Source: QWHO01 sp021404945 (GTDB lineage: Bacteria > Vulcanimicrobiota > Xenobia > Xenobiales > QWHO01). From it: DNA of 64,000 bases. The first letter of the stretch is position 1. Each line of letters starts with the position of its first letter. The translations under genes and the position numbers were made by a program. The notes beneath the pieces were generated by a model. That model saw nothing but the letters and a program-made list of their open reading frames with translations. It ran no database searches and had not been told where the DNA came from. The stretch is from positions 1 through 64,000 of the forward strand of contig CAUJEN010000124.1 in NCBI GenBank assembly GCA_963169765.1, given 5' to 3'. Of the stretch, positions 61,346 through 64,000 are shown piece after piece.

Positions 61346-62431
61346 ATGCAAGCCGTCGACCGCCTCTGTCGCCTTGACCGCCCTTATGACCTCGACGATG
61401 AGCGCGAGCTGCTCTTTCACGAGGCCATGCAGGAGGCGTTTGCCCACCACCGCCGCTCCTGCCCCGAGTTCGGCCGGTTTTGCGAGCAGCAGGGCTTTCA
61501 GCGCCTCGAGCGCCTGGAGGATGCTCCCTTCGTCTTCGTCAACGTGTTCAAGCGCTACGAGCTGCTCAGCGTGGACAAGAGCCAGGTTGTGCTGCACGTT
61601 CGCTCCAGCGGCACCTCGGGGCAAAAGAGCCAGACTTTCTTCGATCAGGCCTCGCTCGATCGGGCCCAGGCCATGCTCGAGGCCGTCTTTACCGACCAGG
61701 GGCTGGTGGCTCCCGATGAGACGACCAACTCCCTGCTTTTCTCCTACGACCCTGCCGAAGCTCCCGACTCGGGGGCGGCCTTCAGCTCCTCCAACTGGAC
61801 CCGTTTCACCCGCCAGGCCGAGGTGTTCTATGCCCTGCGAAAGGGCCCGGACGGGTTCTTCTTCGATGAGGAAGGCTCGCTCGAGGCCCTGGTGCGGCTG
61901 GCACAAAGCTCGTTCCCCACGCGCATCGTGGGTTTCCCCTCCTTCTTGCACCGTCTGATGACGCGGCTGCACGCCCCGCTAAGGCTGGCTCCGGGCAGCT
62001 GGGTGCTGACCGGCGGGGGTTGGAAGGGCCAGGCCGAGCAGGCCATCCCTCGCGAGGAGTTTCTCCAGCTGGTCAGCCGGAAGCTGGCCGTGCCTCCCGA
62101 GCGCCAGCGCGACAACTATGGCATGGTCGAGCACGGCGCCCCCTACGTCGAGTGCCCGGCCCACCGCTTCCATGTTCCGGTCTTCTGCCGGGCCCTGATC
62201 CGGCATCCTGTCGATCTTCGACCCCTCGCTCCGGGCCAGCCGGGCCTGTTGCAGCTCTGCACCCCGTTTCTGACCAGTGTGCCCAACCTCAGCCTGCTGA
62301 CCAGCGACCTGGCGGCCCTGGAGGAGGGTTGCCCGTGCGGGCGCCAGGCCCCGGTGCTTCGCTTTCTGGGCCGGGGCGGCACGCGCAAGCACGCCGGCTG
62401 CGCCATCGCCGCCGCGAGGCTGCTGGAATGA
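61346..62431 (+). CDS. luxE: LuxE-type acyl-protein synthetase
   Basis: A 361-residue protein of the LuxE family (PF04443), which activates a fatty acid with ATP and passes the acyl group to LuxC. The adenylate-forming loop SSGTSGQKS is at residues 87-95; DNYGMVEHG and the C-terminal EGCPCGRQAPVLRFLGRGG segment also match. The ATG at 61346 follows AGG. Its stop overlaps the luxC start (ATGA). In luminous bacteria LuxE and LuxC make long-chain aldehyde; no luxAB genes are here. Confidence 0.88.
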   Translation: MQAVDRLCRLDRPYDLDDERELLFHEAMQEAFAHHRRSCPEFGRFCEQQGFQRLERLEDAPFVFVNVFKRYELLSVDKSQVVLHVRSSGTSGQKSQTFFDQASLDRAQAMLEAVFTDQGLVAPDETTNSLLFSYDPAEAPDSGAAFSSSNWTRFTRQAEVFYALRKGPDGFFFDEEGSLEALVRLAQSSFPTRIVGFPSFLHRLMTRLHAPLRLAPGSWVLTGGGWKGQAEQAIPREEFLQLVSRKLAVPPERQRDNYGMVEHGAPYVECPAHRFHVPVFCRALIRHPVDLRPLAPGQPGLLQLCTPFLTSVPNLSLLTSDLAALEEGCPCGRQAPVLRFLGRGGTRKHAGCAIAAARLLE

Positions 62432-64000
62432 GCCACTTCGTGCTGGGAGAGACCTGGAGCGGCCCGCTCACCGCCGAGCGGGTCCGTGAGGTGCTCGGCC
62501 GCGCTCGAGAGCGCACGCTGAGCTACGAGCGTATCTCGGTGCGGCGCATCATGCGAATTCTCGACCGGGCCGGAGCAGCCTGGGCCGACCCCGAGTTCGG
62601 CCCCCGCCGCCGGGCCGAGCAGGAGATGCCCGATCTGGTAGGCATGACCCTGCCCATGGTGGCTCAATCCCTGACGATGATGGGGAACGCCCTGCGACGC
62701 GACATTCTGGAGATGCGCATCGAGCGCGAGCTGGGACCGGCTGACCTGCTCGATCGCTGGACTCCGCGCAAGAGCATCGGCGAGTACCTGCGGGCTCGTC
62801 CCCGCGGCGTGGTGCTCACGGTGGCCTCGGGCAACGTCTTCGTGGGCGCCGCCATCCTCCTGGCCGAGTCTCTGCTGACCGGCAACGTGACACTCCTGAA
62901 GGCCTCCAGCGGAGACCCGCTGTTTGCCCGGCTCTTCGTGGAGAGCCTGGCTGCCTTCGAAGAGGATGGCGAGCTGACCCGGTCCACCGCGGTGCTCTCC
63001 TGGTCTGGAGGCGACGAGAGCCTGGAGTCGCTGTTCAAAGCCGGCTGTGACGCCATCGTGATCACCGGGGGCGAAGAGGCCGTGCGCCGCTACCACCAGG
63101 GGGTCGACCCCCACGTGGAGGTGGTGGATTACGGGCCCAAGCTTTCGCTGGCCGTGCTCACCGCCGACGCCCCGGGCTGGCAGGATCTGAGCGAGCTCGC
63201 TGGCCGCCTGGCCCGAGACGTGTCGATGTGGGATCAACACGCCTGCTCCTCGCCCCAGGTGCTCTACGTGGAGGGAGCCGAGAACGCCGAGCGGCTGCTC
63301 GAGCCGCTGGCCCGGGCCCTGGAGGAGTTGGACGCCGAGTTGCCGGCTGCCGAGCCAGCCTTCGATACCGCCATCGAAGTGACCAAAGAGCGCCAGATGG
63401 CTCTTTTTGCCCAGGCCGTGCGGCCGGTGCGACTGCTGACCTCAAGCCGCCCCCAGTCCTGGACGCTGATCTACGAGAGCGACGAGAGCGAGCTTCGCTC
63501 CTCGCCCCTGCACCGCACGCTGATCATCAAGACGGTGGATCAACCCGAGCGCGAGCTGCCGGTTCTGCTCGAGCCCTGGCGCAGCTTCCTGCAGACCGTG
63601 GGCCTGGAAGCGGGGCTCTATCGCTCGCGCCATCTGGGCCGGCTGCTGACGGCGGCGGGAGCCACCCGCATCTGCCGTCTGGGCGAGATGGCAGGGGGGC
63701 AGCCCGGCGAGCCCCACGACGGCCGGCTCGGCCTGCAGCCCCTGGTGCGCTGGGTGAGTTTGACCGCCGACGCCCCCGAGGGCATCAGCCACGACTGGGA
63801 GACCCGCCCCGCCGTCGAGGCCGAAGCCATCAGCTGGGAGCGGCTGCTCGACCTGCTCGAGTTCGTGCGCGCCCGCTCGCCCTACTACCGCGAGCGCCTC
63901 ACCCCGGTCAGCCGGCTCGAGGACTTCCAGGGCCAGCCCTTGCTGGAGCGCTCGGTGCTGCACCTTCAGTCCGCCGACCTCTTGACCGCGCCTCTCAAGG
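62428..64000 (+). CDS. luxC: LuxC-type acyl-CoA/acyl-protein reductase fused to CapK-like ligase domain (partial)
   Basis: The frame is open to the window edge (524 codons seen). Residues 1-~440 are a LuxC-like reductase of the aldehyde dehydrogenase fold: VASGNVFVGAAILLAESLLTGN in the nucleotide-binding part and the catalytic Cys at residue 273 in WDQHACSSPQ. From ~463 the sequence becomes a CapK/PaaK-type N-terminus (WERLLDLLEFVRARSPYYRERL...). The protein thus joins reductase and ligase in one chain. ATG 62428 is coupled to luxE. The product class (aldehyde, alcohol or a bound intermediate) is not determined. Confidence 0.85.
   Translation, partial: MSHFVLGETWSGPLTAERVREVLGRARERTLSYERISVRRIMRILDRAGAAWADPEFGPRRRAEQEMPDLVGMTLPMVAQSLTMMGNALRRDILEMRIERELGPADLLDRWTPRKSIGEYLRARPRGVVLTVASGNVFVGAAILLAESLLTGNVTLLKASSGDPLFARLFVESLAAFEEDGELTRSTAVLSWSGGDESLESLFKAGCDAIVITGGEEAVRRYHQGVDPHVEVVDYGPKLSLAVLTADAPGWQDLSELAGRLARDVSMWDQHACSSPQVLYVEGAENAERLLEPLARALEELDAELPAAEPAFDTAIEVTKERQMALFAQAVRPVRLLTSSRPQSWTLIYESDESELRSSPLHRTLIIKTVDQPERELPVLLEPWRSFLQTVGLEAGLYRSRHLGRLLTAAGATRICRLGEMAGGQPGEPHDGRLGLQPLVRWVSLTADAPEGISHDWETRPAVEAEAISWERLLDLLEFVRARSPYYRERLTPVSRLEDFQGQPLLERSVLHLQSADLLTAPLK

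Noticed and set aside
1..64000. Search by eye for tRNA, rRNA, CRISPR arrays and transposases
   Set aside because: No tRNA-like T-loop with flanking stem, no rRNA stretch, no spaced repeat array and no transposase motif seen; a covariance-model scan could overturn the tRNA part.

Overview
This is about 64 kb of a high-GC (by eye mid-60s %) bacterial chromosome. Coding is dense, starts and stops often overlap as ATGA, GTGA or TGATG, and I saw no rRNA, tRNA, CRISPR array, phage or transposase gene. Type I signal peptidases, diderm-style lipoproteins, a lytic transglycosylase, an LD-carboxypeptidase, coenzyme F420 biosynthesis genes and many secreted proteins of no recognised family suggest an uncultured environmental phylum. 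Candidates such as Eremiobacterota/Xenobia or Armatimonadota are a guess; nothing in the window fixes the taxonomy.

Layout. 1-2.2 kb: a membrane protein truncated inside a repeat element, a nitroreductase and a Bax-inhibitor-like membrane protein. 2.4-10.2 kb: a long plus-strand run with glyoxalase II, a CoA-type Nudix hydrolase, the F420 genes cofD-cofC-cofE, an F420-dependent luciferase-like oxidoreductase and two tandem CNNM/CorC membrane proteins. 10.2-12.9 kb (minus): a permuted ATP-grasp enzyme, an LD-carboxypeptidase and a small Cys-rich secreted protein. 12.9-20.5 kb: a zone with several broken genes (a secreted beta-sandwich protein, an AAC(6')-like acetyltransferase, a CobW P-loop fragment and a TRIC/UPF0126 channel) among intact ones. 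20.5-25.7 kb: MscS channel plus a membrane ATPase-like protein, then NAD kinase facing an NrtR-like regulator. 26.6-31.8 kb: mannose activation (manB, manC) and a CapD/FlaA1-type nucleotide-sugar enzyme. 31.8-38.6 kb: a membrane-anchored subtilase, a Uma2 nuclease-like protein, glucan phosphorylase and a GH13 amylase. 38.6-41.3 kb: a lipoprotein and a zinc-ribbon protein. 41.3-46.5 kb: a housekeeping run (rnhB, rbgA, lepB, rplS, second lepB) ending in a zinc-finger-rhomboid fusion. 46.7-54.5 kb: envelope enzymes, then folA-thyA-ygfZ, then cysteine-protease-like and small proteins.

54.6-64 kb is the most unusual part. Four translationally coupled genes (adenylate-forming ligase; degenerate HATPase fused to GNAT; DUF6271/glycosyltransferase-like protein; MFS exporter) are followed, after an opposite-strand metallopeptidase, by a LuxE-type acyl-protein synthetase coupled to a LuxC-type acyl reductase. 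The LuxC reading frame continues into a second CapK-like ligase domain that runs off the window. Together these look like an undescribed pathway that activates and reduces an acyl group and exports the product. Other points of note are a ~125-bp repeat with inverted-repeat-like ends present twice, a two-member family of small CPAAG proteins, and two genes that appear to start at non-standard codons behind good Shine-Dalgarno sequences.
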